NCBI GenBank assembly: GCA_017889705.1
Contig: JAGGAB010000022.1
Span: 25,996 to 89,995, forward strand
Length of the DNA: 64,000 bases
Reading direction: 5' to 3'
DNA from: Bacillota bacterium
GTDB lineage: Bacteria > Bacillota > Negativicutes > Sporomusales > Sporomusaceae
The notes under the pieces were generated by a model. The model had not been told where the DNA came from, ran no database searches, and saw only the letters and a program-made list of their open reading frames with translations. Below, in pieces: positions 1 to 8,829 of the stretch (positions within the stretch are counted from its first letter, which is position 1; each line of letters begins with the position of its first letter). The position numbers were made by a program, and so were the translations under genes.

Positions 1-44
1 AGAGAATGTCTCTCTTTACAGATTTTTTTTGTGAGGTGGGCATT

Positions 45-1112
45 ATGCCGAAGTTTACCAAAAAGTTATCTTCAAAAGTGGGGTTGCCGCCGGGGACCCT
101 GCTGCATGTAGGCGATACGCGTGCAGATAAGGCTTATATACAGGTAACAAATTACGATGGTGAGCAGTTTAGTGAAATTAAGGACGCTCCCCTCTGCGAG
201 CTTGGGAAACTGGCAGCGACGCAGCAAGTTACCTGGATCCAGGTACAGGGGCTCCATGCAAAAGCCGTAGAAGAAATTGGCCGGCAGTTTGCTATTCATC
301 CATTGGTGCTGGAAGATATATTGCATACTACTCAGCGACCTAAGCTTGCAGACTATGGGGAATACCTGTGTGTCATTCTAAAATCACTGACGGTGACTGG
401 CGAGGCGGATGATTACCAGGCCGAACAGGTCAGTCTGATTTTGGGACCGAATTATGTGATCTCTTTTGTTGAAAGTCCGCCAGGTGACAATAATGTGCTG
501 GCTAATGTCCATGAACGTGTTAAAAGCCGGGGCAGGATTTGTCAGCTGGGTGCCGACTATTTGTTTTATGCCTTGATTGACAGTATTGTTGATCAGTATT
601 TTTTGGTGCTGGAACATTTAGGGGAAAAAATTGAAATCTTGGAAGACAAGATTGCCAGCCAGCCCCGGCCTGAACTACTGCAGGATTTGCATGGACTTAA
701 ACATGATATGCTGTATCTGCGAAAATCAGTATGGCCTGTCCGGGAACTGGTGAGTGTGTTGGAGCGGGGTGAAACCGCCCATATCAAAGAGTCGACAATT
801 GTATATTTGCGGGACATCTATGATCATGTAATTCAGGTCATTGAGACTGTTGAAATTTATCGGGATATGCTGTCCGGGATGCTGGATATTTACTTATCCA
901 GTATCAGCAACCGGATGAGTGAAGTCATGAAGATGCTGACCATCATTTCTACCATCTTTATTCCGTTAACCTTTATAGCCGGGGTGTATGGCATGAACTT
1001 TACCCATATGCCTGAGCTTGAATGGGAATACGGTTATCCGATGATTGTATCGGTTATGCTGCTAATTAGTTTGCTGATGGTCCGTTATTTTCGTAAAAAA
1101 CAATGGCTGTAA
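45..1112 (+). CDS. corA: CorA-type magnesium/cobalt transporter
   Basis: CorA-family divalent-cation channel of the inner membrane (Mg2+, Co2+, Ni2+). The 355-residue protein has the large soluble N-terminal domain and the family signature GMN at about residues 316-318. The signature sits between the two C-terminal membrane helices (helix 1 ends FIAGVYGMN; helix 2 is about 335-350), and a basic tail RKKQW follows. An in-frame ATG at 6 would add 13 residues, but the AGGTGG at 34-39 lies 5 nt before the ATG at 45, so 45 is preferred. It is a monocistronic gene ahead of the pilus locus, and no regulatory RNA was recognised upstream in this window. Confidence 0.93.
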   Translation: MPKFTKKLSSKVGLPPGTLLHVGDTRADKAYIQVTNYDGEQFSEIKDAPLCELGKLAATQQVTWIQVQGLHAKAVEEIGRQFAIHPLVLEDILHTTQRPKLADYGEYLCVILKSLTVTGEADDYQAEQVSLILGPNYVISFVESPPGDNNVLANVHERVKSRGRICQLGADYLFYALIDSIVDQYFLVLEHLGEKIEILEDKIASQPRPELLQDLHGLKHDMLYLRKSVWPVRELVSVLERGETAHIKESTIVYLRDIYDHVIQVIETVEIYRDMLSGMLDIYLSSISNRMSEVMKMLTIISTIFIPLTFIAGVYGMNFTHMPELEWEYGYPMIVSVMLLISLLMVRYFRKKQWL

Positions 1113-1271
1113 TGGGAGAAAAGTCCTGACTGTAAGCCCCGCTTTGACCCTAAGTCCTAAAGAAAATAGGAGAATCTCCTCGCTGGTTTTTGCACTGATT
1201 TGCATATAGAATTTAAGTAGAAGATCGTTCTCCTACGGAAAAAAAGTGCGTGCATTGCCGGGAGGGACATT

Positions 1272-2132
1272 ATGTTTAAGTTTTCCAGCAAAGGATTGTT
1301 GGTGCTTGCCATTGTTTTGAGTTTGCTGACAACCGGACTTGTGTATAGTTATTTAAAGAAAACAAGTGGTAGTCTTCCCGCTAATTCCGTTGACGTGGTA
1401 GTTGCCAAGGTGGAGATTGGCCCAAAAACCAGAATTACTCCCGAGATGGTGCAGGTAACGAAAATCCCTGCTCCTTATTTGCAGCCAGGGATTGTACAGG
1501 ATGCGAAAGATGTCATCGGTATGGTTTCCAAAGAGACAATTGCAGCCGGTGAGCAGATCTCGGTTCGGCGGCTTTGGGGTGAGGGCAAAACGGCTGGGTT
1601 TAGCGGTTCGATTCCACAAAATAAGCGAGCCATAACAGTCGGAGTAAATGAGGTGACAGGTGTTGCCGGCTTTACCAAAGCCGGTGATTATGTGGATGTG
1701 GTCGTTACTTTTGATAAGAACACGGCCGGTGAAAATGTTAGTCAGCTTGTGTTGCAGAACATATTGGTGCTGGCTGCCAACCGGGAAACCGAAAGTGGAG
1801 CTGGTACTGCCGAAACGGCAAACGCTAATTCCAAAGATAAAAAAGAGGTTGCCAAAACGGCTACTGTTACATTGGCTGTCACGCCTGACGAAGTCGCCAA
1901 ACTAACCTTATCGGAAGATAAGGGAAAAGTTCGGCTGGTGCTTAGGCCTTTTATGCAGAATGCGGATACTGCTATTGCCGGTGCGGTTACGCCTAGGGAT
2001 ATTGTTGGACTCCATACTCCTCCGGCGTCTTCGCCGCCTGCCGAAAAAGCTCCTGCGCCGCAGGCGACAGCTGCTAAATCCGGTATTCAAATGATTCGGG
2101 GAACAAAGGCAGAGGTCATAGCAATTAACTAG
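1272..2132 (+). CDS. cpaB: Flp pilus assembly protein CpaB/RcpC
   Basis: First gene of a Tad (tight adherence) Flp-pilus locus. The 286-residue protein has one N-terminal membrane segment (about 7-27). A SAF-type domain follows (VAKVEIGPKTRITPEMV, about 44-60), then the RcpC-like domain with VNEVTGVAGFTKAGDYVDV at about 124-142. It has a Pro/Ala-rich stretch near the end (about 250-270). CpaB/RcpC is thought to work with the secretin CpaC at the outer membrane or cell wall. The GGGAGGG ahead of the ATG supports the start. cpaC begins 39 nt downstream, so the two are probably cotranscribed. The upstream 160 nt show no clear promoter. Confidence 0.9.
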   Translation: MFKFSSKGLLVLAIVLSLLTTGLVYSYLKKTSGSLPANSVDVVVAKVEIGPKTRITPEMVQVTKIPAPYLQPGIVQDAKDVIGMVSKETIAAGEQISVRRLWGEGKTAGFSGSIPQNKRAITVGVNEVTGVAGFTKAGDYVDVVVTFDKNTAGENVSQLVLQNILVLAANRETESGAGTAETANANSKDKKEVAKTATVTLAVTPDEVAKLTLSEDKGKVRLVLRPFMQNADTAIAGAVTPRDIVGLHTPPASSPPAEKAPAPQATAAKSGIQMIRGTKAEVIAIN

Positions 2133-2171
2133 TAACTAGTATTTGTAGCAGCAGAAAGGCAGGCGTTGGCG

Positions 2172-3398
2172 ATGAAGGTAAAGTTGTATGTTGCCGTTAT
2201 TATAGTCATGGTAAGTATTTTAGCCAGCAGTATGACGGCTGCTGCCGAAGAAAAAATGACAGTGGCTGTTAATCAATCCCGGGTTCTCTATTTTAATGCT
2301 GTTGCACGCGTGGCTGTTGCCAACCCCGAAATTGCCGATGTTGTGATTGTATCAGGGAGTGAGGTTTTGCTTGTTGGTAAGGCACCAGGTTTAACAACCC
2401 TTCATATTTGGGAGTCAGGAAGCCGTTATAGTTATCAGGTTGAAGTTGGGACTGCTGATGTTACCATTGCCAATGATATTAAAAATATAGTAGGGTTATC
2501 GGATATTACCGTAAGTAAGGTTAATAAGACCATTATTCTAGAAGGCACCGTCAATGATCAATACCAGAAAAACCGTGTTGAAAAAGTGGCATCGGCCTAT
2601 GCTGAAAAAGTCGTCAATCTTTTGGAGATTATTCGCCCGGTGCAAGTTCGCATTGAGGCCAGAGTTGTGGAGATTAACCGGGAAGCAGGCAGAAATGTAG
2701 GTATTAAATGGGCGGGGAATGATACGGGTACAACAGGGAATTTTCTTTTTGGACAATCCTCCGTAAACTCGCTGGCACCTAAGGTTTTTGGCAACTTAGG
2801 AACATACAGCCCCATCAATGCGCAAGTGGATGCTCTTGTTAAACATGGTTTAGCCAAAATATTGTCTCAGCCGAATATAATTACCCTAAGTGGTGACAAA
2901 GCCAATATTATGGTTGGTGGTCAAATACCCGTGCCTATTGGCCTCAATGATGGTCGGATTACCATTGAATGGAAAGATTATGGTATAAAGCTCGATATTG
3001 CGCCTGAAGTAAATGCCGACCAGCTTATCCAGAGCAGAATAAAAGCCGAAGTGAGTACCTTAGACTGGACAGACGAACATAAAATTGAACTCGGCTTGGG
3101 CATGAAGATACCGCCGATAAAAGTTCGCAAGGCAGAAACTGCTGTTGCGATGGCCTCCGGTCAGACTATGGCGATAGGTGGGCTAATTTCCAGTGAGGTT
3201 ACCAAAGATGTGTATAAGATTCCGCTATTAGGCGACATACCCATTATCGGCAATCTGTTTAAAAGTACCGCTTTTAGCCGGGGTGAGACCGAAGTAATTA
3301 TCTTTATCACACCGACTATTGTGAACCCTGATGAATACATCCCGCCACAAACACCGGAAATGAAGGAGTTCGTTAAGGAAAACCCATTTAGGGGGTAA
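2172..3398 (+). CDS. cpaC: Flp pilus secretin CpaC/RcpA
   Basis: Type II/III-like secretin of the Tad pilus, expected to form an outer-membrane ring, which fits a diderm cell. About 408 residues. A signal peptide (about 5-26, ending SMTAAAEE) is followed by the pilus-assembly N-terminal domain (RVLYFNAVARVAVANPEIAD) and a BON-like segment. The secretin domain has its typical VARKP-like and C-terminal beta motifs (GQTMAIGGLIS; IPLLGDIPIIGNLFKS). A TTG at 2166 in the same frame is an alternative start. The ATG at 2172 has AGG 8 nt upstream, and the choice changes only two residues. It is tightly followed by cpaE. Confidence 0.9.
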   Translation: MKVKLYVAVIIVMVSILASSMTAAAEEKMTVAVNQSRVLYFNAVARVAVANPEIADVVIVSGSEVLLVGKAPGLTTLHIWESGSRYSYQVEVGTADVTIANDIKNIVGLSDITVSKVNKTIILEGTVNDQYQKNRVEKVASAYAEKVVNLLEIIRPVQVRIEARVVEINREAGRNVGIKWAGNDTGTTGNFLFGQSSVNSLAPKVFGNLGTYSPINAQVDALVKHGLAKILSQPNIITLSGDKANIMVGGQIPVPIGLNDGRITIEWKDYGIKLDIAPEVNADQLIQSRIKAEVSTLDWTDEHKIELGLGMKIPPIKVRKAETAVAMASGQTMAIGGLISSEVTKDVYKIPLLGDIPIIGNLFKSTAFSRGETEVIIFITPTIVNPDEYIPPQTPEMKEFVKENPFRG

Positions 3399-3402
3399 GT
3401 TG

Positions 3403-4617
3403 ATGAGTGAAAAGATAAAGATTTTTATAGCTGACGATATTGCCGCTACGCGGGAAAGTATATGCAAATTACTCGAATTTGATCCGGATATGATAGTTGT
3501 CGGTCAGGCTGGATCGGGTGAAGAAGCCTTGGAAAAAGTAAAAGAATTGCAGCCTGATGTGATTCTGATGGATATTAATATGCCGGGAATGGATGGCATA
3601 ACCGCTACCGAGCAAATTGTTGCGCAGGTGCCAACTGTGTGTATCATCATTATGAGTGTGCAGAGTGAACAGGAGTACCTGCGTCAGGCCATGGTGGCCG
3701 GTGCCAAAAATTATCTGGTTAAGCCGTTTAGCAGTGATGAATTGCTGCAGGCTGTTAAGCAGGGGTTTATTAATGAGAAAAAACGCCGGAACGTCCTCAA
3801 ATTTGAGCCTAAACCGACGCAAGGCAAAATTATTACTGTATTCAGTACCAAAGGCGGGATCGGCAAGACTACTATTTCGACAAACTTGGCAGTCGCGTTA
3901 GCGGAGAAAACAAGTACGAACGTGGGCATTGTTGATGCTGATTTGCAATTTGGTGATGTTGCCTTGTTTTTGAATCTGGTGCCGCGGGCAACAGTTGCTG
4001 ATTTAGTACGTGATATTGATAGTTTGGACGGTCAGGTTTTGCAAAAATATCTAACACGGTTTGGTGATAAAGTCGCACTGCTGCCTGCACCTGTACGCCC
4101 GGAACAGGCAGAAACTGTGACAGGCGGTCATCTGGCGGCCATTCTTAAGACCATGCGGGCAAACTTCAAATTTACAATCATTGATACAGCCCCTACCTTT
4201 TCCGAAAGTATGCTTGCCGTGCTTGATGCCTCCGATATTATACTGGTGGTGGCGGCACTGGATTTACCCACAATAAAAAATGTCAAACTGTGTTTAGAGA
4301 TCATGGAATCGTTAAACTATGGCAAAGATAAGGTTAAAGTGGTATTAAACCGGGCTGACACCACAAGCGATATCGATATTGCCGAGGTGGAAGCAAGTCT
4401 GCAATATAAATTTTCAGCTTCGATTCCCAGTGATGGCAAAGTAGTTGTAACATCTGTGAACAAGGGTGTTCCTTTTGTTGTCAGCCACCCAGGAACGCCG
4501 GTATCACGCAGTATTTTTGATTTAGCCGGCCTGGTAACAGATTGCGACTGGCAGGCACAGACAGAACCGCAGACGGTAAACGGAGTAGTAGGTCGCCTAA
4601 AAAAACTATTTAGCTAG
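3403..4617 (+). CDS. cpaE: CpaE/TadZ: receiver domain fused to MinD/ParA-like ATPase
   Basis: Localisation factor of the Tad pilus. Residues 1-120 form a response-regulator receiver with all usual catalytic residues: acidic pair in ADDIA, phospho-acceptor Asp in MDINMPGMDG, a Ser/Thr position in IIMSVQS, and Lys in LVKPF. Many TadZ receivers are degenerate, so this one could really be phosphorylated. Residues about 140-390 form a ParA/MinD ATPase with the deviant Walker A KGGIGKTT. A TTG at 3400 precedes the ATG at 3403; the GGGGG at 3391-3395 serves either. The gene begins 4 nt after cpaC and 15 nt before the damaged tadB. A DegS-type kinase nearby could be a phosphodonor, but that is only a guess. 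Confidence 0.9.
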   Translation: MSEKIKIFIADDIAATRESICKLLEFDPDMIVVGQAGSGEEALEKVKELQPDVILMDINMPGMDGITATEQIVAQVPTVCIIIMSVQSEQEYLRQAMVAGAKNYLVKPFSSDELLQAVKQGFINEKKRRNVLKFEPKPTQGKIITVFSTKGGIGKTTISTNLAVALAEKTSTNVGIVDADLQFGDVALFLNLVPRATVADLVRDIDSLDGQVLQKYLTRFGDKVALLPAPVRPEQAETVTGGHLAAILKTMRANFKFTIIDTAPTFSESMLAVLDASDIILVVAALDLPTIKNVKLCLEIMESLNYGKDKVKVVLNRADTTSDIDIAEVEASLQYKFSASIPSDGKVVVTSVNKGVPFVVSHPGTPVSRSIFDLAGLVTDCDWQAQTEPQTVNGVVGRLKKLFS

Positions 4618-4632
4618 AGAGGAGCCGCCAAC

Positions 4633-5600
4633 ATGCTGCTGGTAATCGGGATTGTGCTGTTTCTCAATCTGCTGGCTGTTTGTGTTGTCTTTCTTAGCTG
4701 GCATAGCCGCAGAAAGGCGGCTGTGCGCCAGCGAATAGAACAATACTTGACGCCTGTTGCCGAAGATAACCTGCAGCCGGTAAAAGCTAAATCAGCTGCC
4801 GGAAATCAGCCTGGCGGCTGGCGGGTAGTTATCAAATGGTTGGGGGAACAAATTACCTTATCTGATGGCTCTTGGAAAAAACGGATGGAACATCGTCTTA
4901 TTCAGGCAGGTTTGCCACTCAAAAGCCAGGAATTCTTAGTAGTTTGTCTGGGATGCGCGATGCTTGGCAGTTTACTCATTATGATAAATGGCGGTTTGCC
5001 GGGAGCTGTGGTTGGCAGCGTTTGCGGGTATTATCTGCCGCGGGTGTTTTTGCGAATCAAAATCAAGCGGCGGGCAAAAGCCTTCAATGATCAGTTAGGA
5101 GATACACTTATCCTTATTGCTAATGCACTTAGGACAGGCTATAGCTTTATGCAGGCGGTCGAGATGGTAGCCCGCGAGATGATGCCGCCGATTTCTGCCG
5201 AATTTGACCGGACGCTTAGAGAGATGAATTTAGGTGTGCCAACAGAAGTCGCCATGAGAGGGTGGATAGTGATGATTTGGATTTGGTGATAACGGCGGTG
5301 TTGATTCAGCGGCAGGTGGGTGGAAATTTGGCAGAGGTTCTGGACAGTATCGCCACTACCATCCGCGAGCGAATTCGCATTAAAGGAGAGATAAAGACCT
5401 TAACAGCGCAGGGGCGAATGTCGGGTGTGATTATTAGTTTGCTGCCTGTTGCTTTATTGGTTGCGCTCAAGTTGATTAATCCAGGATATATTGATTTGTT
5501 GTTTACCCAACAAGTTGGCCAAATTATGTTGGGGGTCGCGATTTGCGGACAATTGCTGGGAGTTGTGGCTATCCAAAAAATCGTTAATATTGAGATTTAA
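4633..5600 (+). pseudogene. tadB: tadB, inner-membrane platform protein, broken by a frameshift
   Basis: TadB is a GspF-like membrane platform protein that pairs with TadC and the ATPase CpaF. The first frame reads normally from ATG 4633 through TM segments to LGVPTEVAMR, then runs into WIVMIWIW and a stop at 5287-5289. The next frame resumes near 5262 with SDDLDLVITAVLIQRQVGG, which is normal TadB to its end at 5600. Between TEVA and the resuming VDSDDL only 8 nt remain, where TadB/TadC proteins have about seven codons. About 13 nt therefore seem to be missing, more than a homopolymer slip would remove. The GTG at 5262 has no properly spaced ribosome site. It could be a true deletion or an assembly fault. 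No second tadB lies in the window. Confidence 0.82.
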
Positions 5601-5606
5601 AAGCTG

Positions 5607-5655
5607 GCAGAGGGAGGGAGATATTTTCACCCTCTGCTGTTGTTTGTTTTTACCC
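5607..5655 (+). terminator. Rho-independent terminator after tadB
   Basis: GCAGAGGG (5607-5614) pairs with CCCTCTGC (5630-5637), and a T-rich tail TGTTGTTTGTTTTT follows. It separates the cpaB-cpaC-cpaE-tadB unit from the kinase gene. Confidence 0.75.
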
Positions 5656-5744
5656 TAACAAAATGAATAACTTTCTTAAGAACAGGATAAGGTAGCATCG
5701 ACTTGCGCTTATCCTAAAACTCGGCGCAAGCCGTGGTTCTTTTT
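5652..5744 (+). repeat. Dispersed 93-bp repeat, copy upstream of the degS-like gene
   Basis: A diverged copy of the element found as three tandem units at 26831-27108 and again near 47463. Shared blocks in order: ACC-TAAC, ATAACTT, AAGAACAGGATAAGG, ATCGACTT, CTCGGCGCAAGCCGTG, then TTCTTT. CGACTTGCGC (5699-5708) can pair with GCGCAAGCCG (5724-5733), giving a stem with one mismatch ahead of a T-rich end. It lies between the tadB terminator and the kinase start and has the same orientation as the downstream gene. Confidence 0.8.
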
Positions 5745-5816
5745 GCAGGATATGGGGCTGGGATGGCGAATTTGCATTATAGCATTCATTTGGAAGAAGG
5801 TTTGAGTGGTGAACGG

Positions 5817-6947
5817 ATGAAAAATCTTGATGTAAAATTTCTTGATAAAATTGTAAAAACAACGATTGCTGCTGTAGAAAAAAGTAAAACGCAAATATTT
5901 GATATATATGAAGCTGCCAAGGTTGAAATGGATAATGTCAAGCAGGATGTTGAACGGATAAAAGTTGAAACGGCCGACGTTATTTTTAAAGTTGACGATC
6001 TTGAGAAAAAAGAACGACGTTCCCGCCTTAGACTTATGGAAGTTAGCCGCAATTTTAAAAAATATGCGGAAGAAGATATTAAATCATCGTATGAAGACAC
6101 TAGCAATGTTCAGCTTGAACTGGCGATGTCCAGGCTCCAGGAGCAAAATTTGCGCCGTCAGCGGGATGAATTTGAATTAAGGCTTAAAGCTTTAAAAAAT
6201 ACCGTGGAAAAAGCCGAAACGCTGGTTTCACAAGTTGGCGCTGTACTGGGTTATTTGGGTAATCATATGGGCACAGTCGTCACTCAGATTGAAACCCTTC
6301 AGGCCAGTCAGGTTTTCGGGGCCAAAATCATCCGGGCTCAGGAAGAAGAACGCCGGCGGGTTGCCCGGGAAATTCATGATGGACCGGCGCAAGCCATGGC
6401 TAATATTGTCTTTAGAGCCGAAGTGTGTGAACGCTTAGTAGATGTAGATATCGAACGGGCCAAAACTGAGCTTAAGGACCTTAGGGATCAGGTGCGGGTA
6501 GCACTAAGGGAGACACGGGATATTATCTTTGACTTACGTCCCATGACGCTTGACGATTTGGGTTTAGTGCCAACTATCAGGCGAGTTTTGGAAACTATGA
6601 AAGACCGGTGCCGTATTTTTTCCGAGGTCAAAATTCTTGGGGAAGAAAAGCGGCTTGATGCGCATTTTGAAATTGGACTGTTCCGAATTATCCAAGAAGC
6701 GCTTAACAATGTTGAAAAACATGCTCATGCCACGAATGTATGGGTGCGCATTGATTTTCGGCCGAGTGTGGTGTCTGCGGTTGTTGAAGATGATGGACAG
6801 GGTTTTGACACCGAAAGCGCGAGTGGTAATGAAAGTTTTGGACTTATGGGTATGCGTGAACGCATTAATTTATTAGGGGGCGAACTCACGATAAAATCAG
6901 AACCTGGCAAAGGAACGCGGGTCTTTGTTACCGTACCGCTTAAATAA
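5817..6947 (+). CDS. DegS-like sensor histidine kinase
   Basis: Cytoplasmic histidine kinase, 376 residues, closely patterned on B. subtilis DegS. It has an N-terminal coiled-coil sensor domain (about 1-165), then a HisKA_3 dimerisation/phospho-acceptor helix with EEERRRVAREIHDGPAQ (His about 187). Next come DLRPMTLDDLGLVPT and a HATPase_c domain (EALNNVEKHA, DDGQGF, GLMGMRERI, GKGTRVFV). No membrane helix is seen. The frame is open from 5733, but homology with DegS begins at MKNLDVKFLD, so ATG 5817 is chosen; its ribosome site is weak. No DegU-like regulator is adjacent. Its place inside the tad locus suggests control of the pilus, perhaps through the CpaE receiver or a distant regulator. 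Confidence 0.87.
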   Translation: MKNLDVKFLDKIVKTTIAAVEKSKTQIFDIYEAAKVEMDNVKQDVERIKVETADVIFKVDDLEKKERRSRLRLMEVSRNFKKYAEEDIKSSYEDTSNVQLELAMSRLQEQNLRRQRDEFELRLKALKNTVEKAETLVSQVGAVLGYLGNHMGTVVTQIETLQASQVFGAKIIRAQEEERRRVAREIHDGPAQAMANIVFRAEVCERLVDVDIERAKTELKDLRDQVRVALRETRDIIFDLRPMTLDDLGLVPTIRRVLETMKDRCRIFSEVKILGEEKRLDAHFEIGLFRIIQEALNNVEKHAHATNVWVRIDFRPSVVSAVVEDDGQGFDTESASGNESFGLMGMRERINLLGGELTIKSEPGKGTRVFVTVPLK

Positions 6948-7084
6948 TAGGAATAATGCACTGCCCTTAGGACTAATCTCCTTACATATCCTTGGGACTT
7001 AGCACCCACCGTGAACCCAGTAGTAATAAGCCTTGATGCCTAACGAATTTGAGACTGACGGACGATGTTCGACTGCCTTCTTGC

Positions 7085-7093
7085 TGGTATAAT
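7085..7093 (+). promoter_or_regulatory. Extended -10 promoter for flp pilin
   Basis: TGGTATAAT (7085-7093) is a perfect TATAAT with an upstream TGn. No good -35 hexamer stands 17 nt before it, as is common for extended -10 promoters. It lies 61 nt before the pilin ATG. Confidence 0.6.
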
Positions 7094-7153
7094 GAAATCA
7101 GAACCAAGCGAGATATCCTAATAATAAAAGACGCAATATGGGAGGTAGGGCAA

Positions 7154-7330
7154 ATGTTGAAAATGTACTGGGAAGCTTTGAAATCTCGTTGCCTCAATGA
7201 AAAAGGGCAAGGTATGGTGGAATATGGGCTCATTTTGGCTCTTGTCGCCATATTTGCAATGGGAGCCTTTACCGGTGTAGGTACAGCTATTATTAATAAG
7301 CTTGGTGAAGTAGTAACTGCCCTGGGGTAA
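7154..7330 (+). CDS. flp: Flp-family type IVb pilin
   Basis: Major pilin of the Tad/Flp pilus, 58 residues. A short basic leader ends at a prepilin-peptidase site, G/QGMVEYG: the mature protein starts after the Gly and has the hallmark Glu5-Tyr6. One hydrophobic helix (GLILALVAIFAMGAF) follows. GGAGGTAGGG at 7141-7150 sets the ATG at 7154, although the frame is open from 7049. It has its own extended -10 promoter, and a hairpin follows it. That layout would allow pilin in excess over the assembly genes. The dedicated prepilin peptidase (TadV/CpaA) is not in this window. Confidence 0.92.
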   Translation: MLKMYWEALKSRCLNEKGQGMVEYGLILALVAIFAMGAFTGVGTAIINKLGEVVTALG

Positions 7331-7404
7331 TCAGTAGTTCATTTTATGGATAGTTTATAAATGTATATGAGAAATATCATATCGGAATCTATGTTTTGTC
7401 TATG

Positions 7405-7440
7405 ATCCTCCTGGCTACAAGCGCAGGAGGATTGCTTTTA
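7405..7440 (+). terminator. Hairpin between flp and tadE (terminator or attenuator)
   Basis: ATCCTCCTG (7405-7413) and CAGGAGGAT (7424-7432) form a perfect 9-bp stem with a 10-nt loop, followed by the short T-rich run TGCTTTTA. The weak tail suggests partial termination, which would leave flp more abundant than the genes after it. Confidence 0.65.
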
Positions 7441-7455
7441 AGGGGGCATAGCTGC

Positions 7456-7872
7456 ATGGCTGGCAAGCGATACCTTACAAACAACCGGGGCCAGGCTATT
7501 GTTGAAACCGCTTTAATTTTACCGGTCATTGTGTTGTTGTTATTTGCGATAATGGAATTTGGTCAGATTTTTAACCAATATATTGTAGTGACTGCAGCAG
7601 CGCGTGAGGGTGCGCGGGCCGCTGCGGTAAGTGATGATGCAGCAGCGCAATTGGCTATTGTCAATGCAACCACCAGTATCAGTAACAGTGGGTTAAGTGT
7701 TGCCATTGTCTACCCGGAAGGCGGGCGCGAACAAGGCAAGTCTGTCACTGTAACAGTAAGTAAACCTATTGAGGTCAATACGCCGATGATTAAAGAAATC
7801 ATTGACAGTGTGTTTGCTGGTAGGCCGCCTATGCTTGTCGGACGCTCAGTCATGCGGGTAGAACAGCCATGA
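7456..7872 (+). CDS. tadE: TadE-like minor pilin
   Basis: TadE-family pseudopilin of the Tad pilus, 138 residues. After a basic leader, RGQAIVETALILPVIVLLLFAI holds the conserved G-x4-E pattern and the hydrophobic N-terminal helix. FNQYIVVTAAAREGARAAA is the usual continuation. AGGGGG at 7441-7446, 9 nt upstream, supports ATG 7456; an in-frame ATG at 7396 overlaps the hairpin and is unlikely. The stop overlaps the start of the next gene (ATGA), which indicates translational coupling. Confidence 0.88.
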   Translation: MAGKRYLTNNRGQAIVETALILPVIVLLLFAIMEFGQIFNQYIVVTAAAREGARAAAVSDDAAAQLAIVNATTSISNSGLSVAIVYPEGGREQGKSVTVTVSKPIEVNTPMIKEIIDSVFAGRPPMLVGRSVMRVEQP

Positions 7873-8789
7873 GAGCGCTACTTGCCAATCAACGGGGTTC
7901 GATAACAATTGTAATGGTGGCAGCACTGGCTGCGCTCTTAGGATTTGCAGTATTGGTTATTGATGTTGGACTTCTTTATGTAAATCGCGCTGAACTTGTA
8001 AATATGGCAGATGCGGCTGCGCTTGCCGGAATACAGGATTTACCTGATGACATCGTGCGGGCTGAAGCCAGCAGCCGCGCTTATGCCGCGATAAATGGTC
8101 GCAGCAATGACAGCGTAGCAGTAGCCATACCTTCCAACAAAGTTGTAGCAGTTACTGCAGCAAGGGTTGTGGAACTTACTTTTGCTAAAATATTGGGTAT
8201 ACACAGGGCAGAGGTGCGGGCAGAGGCGGCTGCTGTTTTGAGACCTATAAGTGGTGTAATGGGTGTAGTACCGTTTGGTGTTGTTAAACAAGATTTTATA
8301 TATGGGCAAACCTATGACCTTAAAGTGGGAGCCAGTGACGGTTATGCCGGTAACTATGATGCGTTGGCTTTGGGTGGGACTGGATCGCGCAATTACGCAG
8401 ATAATATTAAGTATGGTTATGAGGCCAAACTGTCTGTTGGCCAGTGGGTGTCGACCGAAACAGGTAATATGTCAGGCGGCACTACAGAAGGCGTGAATTA
8501 TCGCATTCAAGCTGATGCCGCGGCTACCTATGATACGGTAGAACCGGGATCACCCCGGATTGTTATTGTACCGCTTATTGAGTCTATTATGAATGATACT
8601 GGCAGGCATGATGTTAAAATTGTCGGTTTTGCCGGTTTCTTTTTGGAAGGTGTGAGTGGGTCAGGCAACCTTAATAATGTCAGTGGTAAATTTATGCATT
8701 TGGTAACTGCCGGTGATACTTCCGGTACTGCTCCTGATTTCGGTGTATATAGTGCCTCGCTTGTACCTTATGAATCTGTTATTCAATGA
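7869..8789 (+). CDS. TadG-like pilus assembly protein
   Basis: 306 residues with an N-terminal TadG/TadE-type segment: NQRGSITIVMVAALAALLGF is a membrane helix preceded by QRG. LVNMADAAALAGIQDL is the signature of the putative Flp pilus-assembly TadG N-terminal domain. The rest is a secreted, Gly/Ala-rich region without the long von Willebrand domain seen in full-size TadG, so it is a short member. It starts inside the tadE stop codon (ATGA) and ends 40 nt before cpaF. Confidence 0.8.
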   Translation: MRALLANQRGSITIVMVAALAALLGFAVLVIDVGLLYVNRAELVNMADAAALAGIQDLPDDIVRAEASSRAYAAINGRSNDSVAVAIPSNKVVAVTAARVVELTFAKILGIHRAEVRAEAAAVLRPISGVMGVVPFGVVKQDFIYGQTYDLKVGASDGYAGNYDALALGGTGSRNYADNIKYGYEAKLSVGQWVSTETGNMSGGTTEGVNYRIQADAAATYDTVEPGSPRIVIVPLIESIMNDTGRHDVKIVGFAGFFLEGVSGSGNLNNVSGKFMHLVTAGDTSGTAPDFGVYSASLVPYESVIQ

Positions 8790-8829
8790 TTACTAATTAA
8801 GCAGACGCCAAGTTGTGGAGGAGAAATAT

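Noticed and set aside
1113..1271. c-di-GMP riboswitch before the pilus genes
   Set aside because: No conserved GEMM core was found; only a small palindrome AGGAGAATCTCCT.
5240..5290. Programmed frameshift in tadB
   Set aside because: No slippery heptamer or downstream pseudoknot was seen, and residues appear to be missing, not just shifted.
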